A stretch of DNA of 64,000 bases from Ramazzottius varieornatus (GCA_001949185.1 BDGG01000004.1:3355267-3419266); one strand, 5' to 3'; positions 13,702 through 24,953 are shown, counted from the first letter of the stretch. The notes: generated from the letters alone by a model not told the origin. Translations and numbers: made by a program.

Positions 13702-14212
13702 CTGACGGATGCAGTGATCTTGTTTGTATACTACGAATCCCCTGGTTCTAGGATGAGTTCTAGTACTAGGTATTCGTGAGCACGGAACCTGCGATGTAGC
13801 GCCAAGGCTTCCTGTCCTTTGTTCAGTTTGCTGGTTTTGTTACTGTGTGACGTCATTTACATACAATTAACCTCAGTAGTATGTCATGTCATACGATATC
13901 GTGAACTTTCGGTCAGCGGCGCTCGGATGTGTTCCAGACTTCCAGTCAGTTTAGTACGTAGTCCGCAGTCTTCTCCGCCTTTCCCGAAACACTTACTACA
14001 TCCCTGATCTTGAATGGAAGGGGGTATTTTATCATACATTTGGATTGGGTAAGGACGTTAACTCCAGGACCACCCGCTCGTATATCCTTGTCGTGAACTC
14101 GAGACTGCCGTAACTCTGCTTGGTACAGTACAGTAGCTTACTGGACACAGGAGAGTCAACCACAAATTCCTCGAGGAGCTACTCGTCTGGCGAAGCTGCA
14201 CCCAACCCCATC
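13702..14212 (+). other. Intergenic: ADK copy 2 to REDIC1-like gene
   Basis: About 0.5 kb without a recognised gene. It contains one copy of the intergenic 13-mer TATGTCATGTCAT (13880-13892), a TGACGTCA palindrome near 13848, and CTAGTACTAG near 13760. Confidence 0.4.
13880..13892 (+). repeat. Recurrent 13-mer TATGTCATGTCAT, copy 1
   Basis: Identical to 24771-24783, and to 22371-22383 on the minus strand. It sits in the core GTATGTCATGTCATAC (13879-13894). Confidence 0.6.
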
Positions 14213-15151
14213 ATGAACTGGATTCCGAAAGAAAAAGCACACTCGAAGAAGCCGTCAGAGAAGGATAAGATAAAAGTAAGACCACGCGTGGATTTTCGTG
14301 TAGTTTTCAAGCGCTGCTTTTCGTCCTGTCTTGATTCTTGAATCATCCTGTATTTTGAGCCTTGACCAAGAAAGAAAGCCAGTGCTTCGGTTAGTTCGAT
14401 GAGGCCTTCTGAACCAGATTTTCAGCGTCTCGAACAAATTTAGGAATACTTTCGGAAACATCGACGGACTCTCGGAATCGCGGCCACAGAGGTAGCAGTT
14501 CAAAATTCGGATGGAAGGGAACCTGACAAGCGATCACGCAGCGTAAGCCGAAGTCGTACTTCCGATTCATCAAGTCCACTCAAATCGCCCTCACCCAAGC
14601 CTCCGCCATTTACCGCTCAAGTTCATTCTTCCAGAAGATCCAAGCGCGGAACACCAGTACAGGGGGAGCAGTTGCCGTTGGCTGACATGGATCTGAGAGG
14701 CCTTGCCGAAGTGATCAAAGATCCTTCCAACATCAGCACGGACCTCGTCCATCTGGAGCTGATGAAACGCATGTTCGGCTACCGTCCTCGCACAGAACCG
14801 GAATCTCCAACCGCAGAGCAAGGCTTGGATACAACAGTGTATTACACGAATGACGAAAGTCCTTTTGATTTAATGAGTAGGTCGGCACAGGTCATCGAAG
14901 AAGCTCCTCGAAAAATTGCGATAATTCGTCCAGAAAACCAGCTCAACTGGACGGACCCAGGATTTTCCAACATCGAAGACCAGAACTTAGATACCTCAAA
15001 CCTTCCGACGGATTACGAGCGGGAAAGTAACTTTGCGGAACGAAGCGCTGAGGAGCAGTCCAAGGTTGGCTCTTCGTACTGGGACTTGACCGACTTAACG
15101 AGAGCGACAAACCCGAGGCAACATCTTCCCAGGTCTTTCTTCCCATTTTAG
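14213..15151 (+). CDS. Uncharacterised protein with REDIC1-like N-terminus
   Basis: Two exons (14213-14275 and 14444-15151) join in phase 0 to give 256 residues. The N-terminus has MNW at position 1, a Lys-rich linker, then KEYFRKHR. This order (MNW, basic stretch, EYFxKHxxxx) is what I know from REDIC1/C12orf40, a regulator of meiotic crossover intermediates. A Ser/Arg/Pro-rich part (about residues 50-90), a short helical segment (DLRGLAEVIKDP to LELMKRMFGYR) and an acidic Asn/Asp/Ser-rich C-terminus follow. No enzymatic domain is visible. The similarity covers only about 25 residues, so the name is a hint. The start was chosen as the first ATG in the first exon. Confidence 0.6.
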
Positions 15152-16712
15152 TCCTCCTATTACTGTGTCTGCCAGCTTTCCTTCTTTCTTTTGCTAACTC
15201 TCTACATTGGCTGGTGTCACCTGTTGGTATACGAGAGGCAATCCCAGTTGCGATCGTTTGGCGACTGGGATTGCCCCCCTTACTTTCCTGTTCGTTTGGC
15301 GCGCACCGTCACCATGAAGTCTTTCCAGTAGAAAATCTAGAACGTATTTTAGTAGTGTGTATATGTAATAAAAGTGAAGGAACGATGGAGAAGATTCAGT
15401 TGGCAAAATACAGGACAATTTTTAGTGCGGAGTGCTTGTAGTGCGCCACTCAAAAGGGGCGCTAAATGCCTGGATTTGTACCGCAAGGTCGGTCGATATG
15501 CTCGTTATTTTTTGCTGGACGGGGCATGAATTATTTCCCGATATATTATAGGTGTATGTAAATGGAGTAGCAGAATCCGGCAAGGTAGCATCCCGTGGAA
15601 GTGGGCTCTCCGCACCTACATATTATTGATTAGCCTTTACGTGCGGCGCATGCATAAAAGTGATCTTGAAGTTATGCCGTAGAGAGCAAGCTAGGGTAGA
15701 ATACTGTATTGCACAAGGCCGTTACGGGAGAGCGACAAGACGCGCGGCGACTAAAAGGATGGCGTCCGCCGCTCGATGGATGGTTGACTGTTTATGCACC
15801 GTGAAGGTATTCAGCCGAAGCAAAGAACTTAGCCGCAACATATGCCGTCGTTCGGCGATTGACTATTCACCATTCGGAACTGGTCGATGATGCCGGCTAT
15901 TCTCTTCCGCAGTAAAGTGTTTGCTGAGTTAGAAGCGCGTCCCTAATATCGATCCCTCTAATGCAACATGCAACCTTCGATGAAACTGTAAGAAGCAACA
16001 GTGCGTTCCTGCCCTGGCTTCATGTGAAGTGGATGTGATCTCGCGATCCCGTACGTGCTGAAATTATTTTGCCGTCTCGTTTTGATTACTCGCCGTCTTG
16101 TGCCATATCCTGTCCGACATCCCGCTGATTGTGCTGTAGTCCTGTTGGCTTGAGTTTCCGCGTCCGGAAAAAAATTATTCTGGCAGTGAACTTCCATATG
16201 CACCAACTTTCTTCGAGGACCGCGGCTTTCGGAGACCAATTATTTCAGCAAGAGTGCTGCTTAATATCTCCTTTCGGGTCGGTTTCATGTCACAAGCAGC
16301 CTGTTCATTTGACATTTTCACCCCGCTGAAATTTGGACTGCCCTGTGAAATGTTTTAACGTCTTACGTGCACCAAGAATTCTAGGAATATTTCGGATAGC
16401 CCTGGGCTTCTTGCGACATTGTGCGATTACACAGGTCACAGGTGATGATCTCGTAACACTCTGGTTTTGTTTAATGACGCCCTCAATTTCAATTTAAGAT
16501 GTTATTACTACAGACTTCGAGAAATTTTTGATTATTAAAATGTGCAAGACTCTCGCATGGCCGCAAACAGCAGTTGTTTTTTAAGGTTTCGCTACGGATT
16601 ACGGAGTGACAAAGTCGTTAAATCTGACCGTTTTTTATTCTTCATAGGCGACAGTTGTGCACATAAGTGATCCGGAAGCAACAGTAGAGCAAAGGACGCA
16701 TCAAAGAATTTG
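15152..16712 (+). other. Intergenic: about 1.5 kb without a recognised gene
   Basis: Contains a perfect 12-bp-stem hairpin at 15237-15275 close to the REDIC1-like stop codon. Open frames up to 76 codons look unrelated to known proteins. A strong acceptor-like TTCATAG ends at 16647, 65 bp before the PP1 start, so a 5' UTR intron is likely. Confidence 0.4.
15237..15275. repeat. Perfect stem-loop (12-bp stem, 15-nt loop)
   Basis: GGCAATCCCAGT pairs exactly with ACTGGGATTGCC. It lies 85 bp after the stop codon at 15151, so it is probably in that gene's 3' UTR. The function is unknown. Confidence 0.75.
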
Positions 16713-19024
16713 ATGGCGATTCCTGGTGCCAATACGGGTGGTGTAGCGTATGTCGAAAGAGACCTGAACATTGACTCCGTCATCGAACAGCTAATTTCCG
16801 TCAGGGACAATCCCGGCAAGCAGGTATCAGAAAGCGTCCCGTACAGCACTAACGATCTGTCTGAAGAACGAGCAATATTAATTTTGCACCAGGGACCGTA
16901 TGACATTATAGCGGTACTAGGGCGTGGCACTCAAAACTTAACCCGTTAGTCTCTTTTCTCCCTCGAGCGAGCATTGTTCTGCGTTTCGGAATACGACTAT
17001 AGTAAGAAAAATTTAGAGTACTGTAATAGGAAATGTAGGGGTTTAAATACGGGACATGTCACCTCCCGTTGACGACCTAATTGTGCCAGCAGTCGCGGTT
17101 CCCTGGCTGGGCTCCGGCTTCTGTACAAATAAGACGTTCTTTCGTGATCGATACTTTGCCTGATTTGATTTGGTTATCTGCTGAAATCTCTTGTTGCAGG
17201 TGCAGTTACCCGAGAATACAATTCGGATACTTTGTCAGTTGTCACGGGCCATCTTTTTGGAGCAGCCGATGCTCGTAGAACTGGCTTCACCCGTAGTAAT
17301 AGCCGGCGATATTCATGGTACGTACTGGAGTGTTGACCTTCTCTTTCCCAACGAAGTAATGTGTCTCGCTTGCATTGACTTATTTCCAGGTCAATTTGAG
17401 GACCTTTTACGGCATTTCGACCGGGTACGTAATGGTTCGCCGAATGCCCGAACTGCTAATATGCTGTACAATAAGTTTTCTCGTCGTCCAGGTGGGATAT
17501 CCAGGCCAAAAAAATTACTTGTTCATGGGAGACTACGTAGATCGGTAAGTGCATTTTACTTGTCCGATTACGATGCTACGTTTTCCATATTAGTGAACGT
17601 TTCTATCTTCGGCAGGGGCAAACGCTCGTTAGAGACCATTTGCCTTGTGCTGGCCTACAAGATAAAGTTCCCAGAGAACTTTTTCCTCCTTCGCGGTAAC
17701 CACGAATGCGCGAGCATCAACCGTATTTATGGATTTTACGACGAATGTAAGTCTTGCTTGTCGGCACAAAACCTATTTTCTCGGATAATTGCACTGAGTC
17801 TACAAAACGCTAATGGGTTTAGGCAAGCGGCGTTACAATATCAAGCTGTGGAAGACGTTTACCGACTGTAAGGTTCATTACACACAAGCTGTTTCCTGGG
17901 CCGTGATGGACGCAATTTTTTCATCAACTGTCAAATGGCTGTAACTTAGAGTGACTGCTGTTTTTCCTAGGTTTTAACTGCCTGCCGATAGCAGCTCTTG
18001 TAGAAGGAAGCATATTGTAAGTCTTATAACGATGCCCAAGTCACAAAATCCATCAGCGAAGCTTTCCTCGGCGGACTGCAAGATAGTTCGGATCTTTTTA
18101 TCTTTCTTTCTAGATGCATGCATGGCGGTTTAAGCCCGGATTTAGAAGATTTAGACCAGGTATGGTAATTCATCGAAGAGCAATATTTTAAGAGTATGAG
18201 TTTCATCACAGTACGGGTTGCTGGTCTTTGCCGGTCTTTCAGTCTTTCCGTTTTTAGATACGGCGGATAGCGAGGCCTTTGGACGTACCTGACAGTATGT
18301 GGTTGAATCATTCATAACTATGGTGGTGTAATCCAAATGCGCGGCTGGTGAATGGCTGAAAGGTCAAACGCTGCTCATCATCAATAGGTGGATTAGTATG
18401 TGATCTTCTTTGGAGTGATCCTGTAAGTCTCTGGACTGAACTTCCTGTTCGAATTACTCTGGAAATTGCGTACGGCCTACGGCTTGATCTTTTCTTGATT
18501 ATGCAGGATGAAGATATCACAGGCTGGGGTGAAAATGATCGTGGAGTTTCTTACACGTTCGGCGGTGATATTGTGCGGCAGTATTTGAAGAAGCTTGATT
18601 GCAGCTGTATCGTTAGAGCACACCAAGGTTAGTGAAATATCCGTCCGCAGACTAATAATGCAGTTTTGAAATGTATCTGACATTTTTTTATGGTGAGTAG
18701 TTCACTTGTATTGATTTGTAGTGGTGGAGGATGGATACCAGTTTTTCCAGAAAAGAAAGGTACAGTTCGCCGCATTGTTCGCTTTTCTCAGTTGTGTCAG
18801 AGTCCATTCACACTGGTTATGTCAGTTTCTTTGAATCCGACAGTATCGTAATGGATGTATCATCTTAAATGTAGCTCGTCACCCTGTTCTCCGCACCCAA
18901 CTATTGTGGAGAGTTCGACAACGCTGGAGCTGTGATGATCGTGGATGAGAGCCTTACATGTTCGTTTTCGATTCTCCCTCCGGACAAAGCTAAAATTCTT
19001 GGCGACAACAAGGACAAGAAATGA
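16713..19024 (+). CDS. PPP1C: Protein phosphatase 1 catalytic subunit (divergent isoform)
   Basis: Metallo-serine/threonine phosphatase of the PPP family, PP1 branch. Thirteen exons give 321 residues: 16713-16823, 17200-17317, 17390-17424, 17492-17544, 17616-17746, 17823-17867, 17971-18016, 18114-18159, 18258-18294, 18388-18422, 18507-18627, 18722-18759, 18875-19024. The metal-binding signatures are intact: GDIHG (73-77), GDYVDR (101-106), GNHE (133-136), HGG, RAHQ. The PP1 type is shown by [22 protein letters not shown] and [14 protein letters not shown]. It departs from ordinary PP1 in the N-terminus and in an atypical C-terminal tail, so it is probably a specialised isoform. Seven exons are only 35-46 nt, an unusually fragmented structure. 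Confidence 0.93.
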
Positions 19025-19633
19025 ACGCTTCGCCGCACCAAACATTCCGCAAAAGCTTTGAGATCTGAAGTGTGTCCATTAAAGTTGTTTTTGATAATAA
19101 TAATAGTTCAATTATTACTGCCGTAAAGTGTGTTTGTTGTAAATAGTAAGCCATGATTCGTTAGCCGAGCTTTGGATTTGCTGTTTTGGCTTATTAATTT
19201 GACTGTGTGGAGTAAGCAATAAGTCTAATTAGACAATTGGCGTAAAATGGTTCTGACAGGGTTATTGTCGGAACGCGGAGAACCTTGAAGAATGAAGGAA
19301 CAGGGGCGTAAAGAATCTTAAGCGCATAATTCCCTTCAGCGGAAATGAAACGTCATCTTGCGTCACAGAGTTCATTGTACGGGTGGTTACTACTAATTAC
19401 AAAAATAAATAGGTGAAAGGTGCCTAAGACCTAAGTATAGTACTGTAGACTGTACAGTATGTCAATGTCACGATGCAGCCGCTATGCATTGATTGTTGAT
19501 TCACTCGGTCCACGAGTCCCTGTAACTCCCTGTTCCAACCCAAAGCGGAAACTTCACTGCTTCTTGAGTTTTGTCGTCCAGATTCACGAGTTGAGTATCT
19601 CCGAAGGACACCTTTACCTATCCTTTTTGTATC
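19025..19633 (+). other. Intergenic: PP1 to bS16m
   Basis: An ATTAAA poly(A) signal lies at 19078-19083 for PP1. A possible 5' UTR acceptor (GTCGTCCAG) lies near 19580. Otherwise AT-rich with no gene seen. Confidence 0.4.
19078..19083 (+). terminator. ATTAAA poly(A) signal of PP1
   Basis: Variant hexamer 54 bp after the PP1 stop codon. Confidence 0.5.
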
Positions 19634-20100
19634 ATGGCTGTATTTGCACCTCCTGGCAAACCGATCATTCGGCTACTACGCGCAGGCTGCACGAACCGCC
19701 CCTTTTACCATGTCGTCGTTCAGCCGCACAACAAGGACGTCTATGATGAAACGATGACGCTGGAACAAGTGGGGACTTACGACCCGATGCCCAACGCGAA
19801 CAATGAGAAGCTGGTAGCTTTCAACTTCGACAGGTAAGATTTTAAGGTAGTTCTTCCGTTGCGGAGTTGACACTGTTGATACGCGCTGATTGCAGGATAA
19901 GGTATTGGCTCGGTTCCGGTGCAAGCACGAGTAAAGCTGTGGACCAGCTATTCGGTATATGTGGCTTCTTCCCTGTACACCCTATGTCCTACATAACGGC
20001 GCAGAGGAACCGGAAGAGCATCGCGGCGAGAGCAGAAGCTGCGGCCAAAGAAGCGGAGAATAAGGCTGCATCAGAATCTGCGGAAGAAAAGCAAAGCTAA
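19634..20100 (+). CDS. MRPS16: Mitochondrial ribosomal protein bS16m
   Basis: Small-subunit mitoribosomal protein. Two exons (19634-19833, 19896-20100) join within an Arg codon to give 134 residues. Family motifs: RLLRAGCTNRPFYHVVV at the start, ETMTLEQVGTYDPMPN, and RIRYWLGSGASTSKAVDQLFG. The C-terminal tail is Ala/Glu/Lys-rich. The length is normal for animal MRPS16. AATAAA at 20324 may end the transcript. Confidence 0.95.
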
Positions 20101-20588
20101 CTGTCCGCAACGCTGGCGTGACTTCTTGCCCTTCCAGACGGGTAGATCGGTGGAATGAGCGCGGAGCTTGCTCGGCCCTCGCACATCGTAACGGGCTCTT
20201 ATCTTTTGGAAAGTGAAATTTGCTGTGTTCGTGTCAATTTCAAAGATATTAGTTTTTCTTTCATGGATCGGCTTTTGACTTTTGTACATAGAAGCAATCG
20301 TACATCTGGCTGACGAAAAAAGAAATAAAACAGCTGCTGAGAATCTCGAGCTCCTGACAATACTGATGAATTCGTTTCGTCAAGAGCTTTTCAGCGTGAA
20401 AGTTGCTCAAAACCCATCGTGACTCCTTGACACTGAGTTCCTGGATAACTAAGAAGAGCAAACATGAGAAGTCCCGTAGTATACAATATTTTCGAAGATC
20501 AAGCCAAGAATCATCAAGGGCTTTCTGCCATGCGTCAGTTCCGCGATCGATGCGTTTCGAAGCCCGCAAGTAAGATCTCTTTGACAGC
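20101..20588. other. Convergent 3' intergenic region bS16m / SYAP1
   Basis: 488 bp. It holds AATAAA at 20324-20329 on the plus strand. No gene is recognised. Confidence 0.4.
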
Positions 20589-22211
20589 TTATGGCTTCGT
20601 CGGTTGAGGAGCTGGTACAGGCTCGCTGATCAGTTCTCTCTCCAGGTCGATATCATTTACATCCACGTCATTGACAACTTCGTAGCTATCCAGTGTGTTC
20701 TGTAGCTCTTGCTCCCAGTCTTCGGGCTTCTTGGCGCCTATAAAACAGAAATTTAGTCGCAAATGCCTCGACGGTCAGGACGAGTTATTATGCGTCCACA
20801 CGGAAAGTCTCGTGCCGTACCTTTTGTTCCACTAGTAGCCGAGGAACTTGCAGATGGAGAACACGAAGGAATGTCTACGGGATGATGTTCTTCTGGATGA
20901 GCGTCTGAATCTCCCACCACCGACCCGTCCATCAAGTCCAAATTTGACGCAATCGAGATATCATCTGTGAAGAAACTGTAGTCGTCAAAAACTCCATTAC
21001 AGAGCTCATAACCACATCAACGTACCTCGGTCAGCTTCCGTAATCGGCTTGTTCACTAAGAATAAAAATTAGATAGAACTAAAGTTCTAGAAGAACGTGA
21101 GAAACTCAGGAAACGTACGTGTAAGGTTGTCGGTGGTGAGGGCGGAAGACTGCTTGATCAAGGAAATCCGGTAAAAGTAGTTCCTCCAGAACGAGTTTTC
21201 GCTAACACTGCAAACACAATAGTGATAACATCGTAATGAGATGCTGATAGAAATTAATCCGCACGTGCTAGCACGTTCGGTGAGTACGCGTACACTTTTG
21301 GAACCAGCTCGAAGCGTAGCTTGTCAAGATTAGGGTCTTCTTTCATGAGAATGGGGATGACTGGCATTGCGCTAGCCAAATCGAACTCAAAGTTCGCCCC
21401 AGCTGGAGGTTCCCGTGTGAAGTTTCTTTTCTCCTGCAGAGAAATCTGTCAGGTTCGCGCAAACATGTTTACTTTAAGGAAAAACAACATTTCTTGGTGT
21501 TCAGGATCTTACGGTGGATAGCGCGACGACTTGGCGCTTCACTTCATCCCCATTTGCACTCTCCTCCCATGGAGCACTTCCAGGTCCCTGAAACTGCGCT
21601 TGCTTTTCTTGGATGAATTCTTGCTGCATCTTGTTAAAGTCCCCGAGAACCGTCTGAATGAAAATAACGAAGTGCATGAGTCACTGCAGAAGCCACAAAT
21701 CAATATTTAAGATACGACCCAAAGAACATCATGCGGAGACCACAGCTCCAAAATGACTCCGAAACTAGCCTTTTCCTCAATTGACTTCTGAACCGTCTTT
21801 CCGACTTCTTTCGCGTGATCTACAACAGTCTGACTAGCTGCGGTGATCCTGCTTGCCAGGTCTGATATGCCTCCTGGAGCACATAATAGCGTTAGTTGTT
21901 AGCGACCGTCACGGATATTTGCTTCAAGTATAAAACAATAATAATTATGGTTTCGACCCCACCGAACAGTCCAGCAGGTATCTGAGATTTCACTGACGAA
22001 AATATTCCTGCAAATTAAGCAAACCATTGTCACAAGAACCCGCAGGTGTTATGTACAGCTGCATTCCTACGGTGAACTACTTACCAGAAGCTGTTTCCGC
22101 TCCCTTGGACAATTCAGTAGCTTGACTAGTAGACGTGGCGTCAGCTATCGTCTCCGACTTCTTCGCAGGCTCCAGGTAAACTTCAGCAGCGTCGGGAGAA
22201 CATTTATCCAT
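20589..22211 (-). CDS. SYAP1: Synapse-associated protein 1 (BSD domain)
   Basis: BSD-domain protein linked in animals to Akt activation and synaptic function. Nine exons on the minus strand (22211-22085, about 22005-21961, 21873-21716, 21653-21513, 21433-21294, 21207-21119, 21055-21026, 20964-20821, 20737-20589) give about 340 residues, close to the human 352. The BSD region contains EKRNFTREPPAG, LRFELVPKV and NSFWRNYFYRISLIKQSSAL. The C-terminal helix DWEQELQNTLDSYEVV matches SYAP1. The N-terminus differs from the vertebrate form. The start at 22211 was chosen because the exon joins in frame; the frame stays open upstream, so an upstream exon is possible. Confidence 0.93.
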
Positions 22212-22641
22212 GGATAAGTAGCACGAACTTCGAGGTAGGATACAACGAGGATAACTTGAAACCTTCTGCACTCTGATGCGGGACGAAGGACACAAGTCAC
22301 ACAAAGGAGCAAAACGTTGAAACTGAAAAAGAAAAATTAAAATATAAATTGAAAACAGAGATCTGGTCCGATGACATGACATATGGCATGACAATCTGTC
22401 GAGCTAATATGCCGTCCTCTGACCTCCGATGTCGCACAGCTGGATTACGGGTTATCGCAATCTCCGTTCCGTTTCAATCTGTCATTTAAATAACTTTTCC
22501 CATTTCCGGTTGTTGTTGGGCGGCTCTGATCTTCTGTCGCTTCTGTTCTTGACTCGGAAGTTGACTTCCTACGTGTGTTTTGTCTTTCACGGATATCTTG
22601 TTGAACTGTTATTCCAAGGAGCTCATCGACCCGGCGGTATC
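22212..22641. promoter_or_regulatory. Divergent intergenic region SYAP1 / DAPIT
   Basis: 430 bp between start codons. It carries a minus-strand copy of the 13-mer TATGTCATGTCAT (22371-22383). It presumably contains both promoters. Confidence 0.4.
22371..22383 (-). repeat. Recurrent 13-mer TATGTCATGTCAT, copy 3
   Basis: Exact reverse complement of the copies at 13880-13892 and 24771-24783. Confidence 0.6.
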
Positions 22642-23060
22642 ATGAAGTAAGATCGCGGTTAGGGTATCAACTGATCCCGTCGTCGTGGTTGGTACGAGAT
22701 ACATGCTGTTGCTTTCGCAGATTTTCTCTAGTGAGATATGCTTCGGATCACGCAGAAGAAGCTCACCTGAAGGGATGGCAAAAGTATTACAATACATACA
22801 CAATCATTGGAAGGCGGAACGTGAGTACTGGAATCCCCTCTCCCTTGTTCCTTATGTACGTGCTACCGATCTGAGCGCACATAGCGTAAGATTTCCCTTT
22901 TGTGTTGCAGATTGCTTACTCTACCTTTGCGATGTTGGGCGTCCTTGGACTCTACTTAAAGTTTAAGCCCAGCAAAAAAACAACGACTGGCCATCTGGAT
23001 AATCAGAACGTGAACGAACATGATCAGCCCCATGTGACTGGTGGCAAGAAGAGGCATTAA
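22642..23060 (+). CDS. ATP5MK: ATP synthase membrane subunit K (DAPIT/USMG5-like)
   Basis: Small accessory subunit of mitochondrial ATP synthase involved in dimerisation. Three exons (22642-22646, 22721-22820, 22911-23060) give 84 residues. The conserved core is LKGWQKYYNTYTIIGRRN, followed by one membrane helix (YSTFAMLGVLGLYLKF) and a basic PSKK, matching the FTGIKKYFNSYT-LTGR and LYFKLRSKK pattern of human DAPIT (58 residues). The polar C-terminal tail of about 25 residues is extra. The first coding exon is only 5 nt (ATGAA) before a GTAAGA donor. It was chosen because it supplies the only in-phase ATG. Confidence 0.85.
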
Positions 23061-23469
23061 GCTTTGCCTACAAATGTGGCTTTGCGTGAAGAATTGGATG
23101 TGTGATATTCCTTATTGTTCTACAGTACTACCACACGGGTGTCAAAAAAGAATACTGCGTCTTACGTTATATGTTTGTAGTTTCTGCATCAGAATGTTCT
23201 AAGTTCAAGTGCTACAGTCTTGGCGTGTCCAAACTCCCGAAGGTGCGAAGACCGCATTCATAAGGTTGGAATCTTCAACGGCATAAAGGCTGCTGTCAGC
23301 AGACGATCGAAACTGAACTCACTAGACCGATGGAAACTGACAGTCAAACGACGGAGACCTCTACTGAATCAATGCGTCACGAAAGAAGGATTTCTTGCGA
23401 ACTCGCATGAATCCACGCAACACAGGTAGGGACCGTAAGCTATGGAGAACCGACAAGGAAGTAATGGAA
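23061..23469. other. Convergent 3' intergenic region DAPIT / MTRES1
   Basis: About 400 bp, no gene or repeat recognised. Confidence 0.35.
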
Positions 23470-24602
23470 TCAGCTTTTGTTTCCCGTCAAAGAAAACTTG
23501 TTAGGACCAGGATAGTTTTCGACAACCAAGGTCTTCCACACGCGGACTGTCACGGTTATCTTTCCCTTGGCGATTGCGTTACCGATCTCATCAACCACAA
23601 TACGCTGTACGTCCAGAAACTCTGGGTTATTTTCGTTGTATCCGATAACGACGTCAAGCTCATCTCCGACAGCAGCCTAAATCGAGTAAGAGAACGAGAT
23701 AAACAAATTGTCGTGCCCAGAGAATATCTTTTCTGGCCTTCGCTGTAACCAGAGTTTTCCAAGAACCGATGAAACTTGCAAAGCGCCAGTGTACTTACTT
23801 CGGCGCTCTTTTTCGTCACTTTTTCGCCATTCAACCGCAGGCGACCTTCGTAAAACATCTCCTCAGCTTTTCTAGAAGATAGCAAACAACATTGATAAGA
23901 CTGAAGGAATGGCTCTCGTCTCAAACAGGATAAAAACTCATGGTGTCTCATGTGAGACATCAACTAGGCGGACATACGTTCGAGATGCATTAAGCCCTGC
24001 CTTTATCAGCGAATCCAGCCGAGGTGAAATTACATAGATCTTCATATCCTTCCATTCTTTCGGCTCCGAAGAACTGTCCTCTTCGACTACGCTCGTCTCC
24101 TCGTCTTCATCAAGGTTTTCCTAGGGACAAAGACGAGTACGAATAAGTTAAGTGCAGTCATTTTGGGTAATCATATACATATGATAATGACAGACTCCAC
24201 AGTGTCAACTGGTCAGTATAACGTCTCTGACTTCATTTTGGACATACAAATATACTCCTAGTTTACCTGAGCCTCCATAGGTCTGGCACTTTTCTTCTTG
24301 AACCTCCGCTGAGTTGTAGTCTGGATGGAAGGATGTAACAGTGCGCTCTCAGTTGACGTGGTCAGATAGCCACGCGAGAAAGCGCAGTCGCATAGCGGAC
24401 CGTCGTTTCTTGGTGCAGCAGCCCGGATGTATGGATAAGGTGAGCTCGCGGCAGTATGCGTCGAAAGTAGAAGATTACTCCTTGGAGTGGAGCAACTTTC
24501 CATATAACGCGCGCATCGTAGCGCCGCAGCAGGAAGGTTACCGCGTTGCCGAACAGATGATCCCATCGACAGGACGAAGTACCTCATCCGGTTGGCTGCC
24601 AT
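23470..24602 (-). CDS. MTRES1: Mitochondrial transcription rescue factor 1-like (S4 RNA-binding domain)
   Basis: Mitochondrial RNA-binding protein that supports mtDNA transcription and mitoribosome rescue. Four exons (24602-24267, 24120-23978, 23871-23799, 23676-23470) give 252 residues. The first exon encodes an Arg/Ser/Ala-rich N-terminus typical of a mitochondrial presequence. The S4 domain comprises PRLDSLIKAGLNASRTKAEEMFY, GRLRLNGEKVTKKSAE and VGDELDVVIGYN, followed by VTVRVWKTL near the C-terminus. The order and spacing match human MTRES1 (C6orf203). An acidic linker (ENLDEDEE) precedes the S4 domain. Confidence 0.88.
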
Positions 24603-24770
24603 CGTGAACTTTACCGCTGAGGCCTGCAGGTACCTCCGGATCCGGAGACCAAGTCTGGAAGAGGACTGGAATACAGGGAACTGGATAGATAAACTGGAAG
24701 TGTCAAAGCTGAGTGGCGATTAGCAAACTAGCGAACCAACTCAGCTGTCTTTCGTCATCATGTCGTTGAG

Positions 24771-24783
24771 TATGTCATGTCAT
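24771..24783 (+). repeat. Recurrent 13-mer TATGTCATGTCAT, copy 2
   Basis: The flanking bases extend the match to copy 1: GTATGTCATGTCATAC is identical in both. Confidence 0.6.
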
Positions 24784-24823
24784 ACCGATGACATAATCCT
24801 GTTGGTTCTATTCATAAGAATTT

Positions 24824-24953
24824 TAGTACTGTAATGCTTCATGAACTTCGCGAATTGTGTCAGAGTAAGAGTGTGCTGTTTGCGTTATCATACCTGTAGA
24901 GCCCACGCGCTTTATGACGTCACTTCACGGAGTTCATGAAGCATTGCAGTAGT
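24824..24953. repeat. Inverted repeat with perfect 15-bp arms
   Basis: AATGCTTCATGAACT (24833-24847) is the exact reverse complement of 24931-24945. Imperfect pairing extends outward (TAGTACTGT against ACTACTGC) and inward (TCGCGAA against CCGTGAA), giving arms of roughly 30 bp around an 80-bp spacer. It resembles a small fold-back element. Confidence 0.65.
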
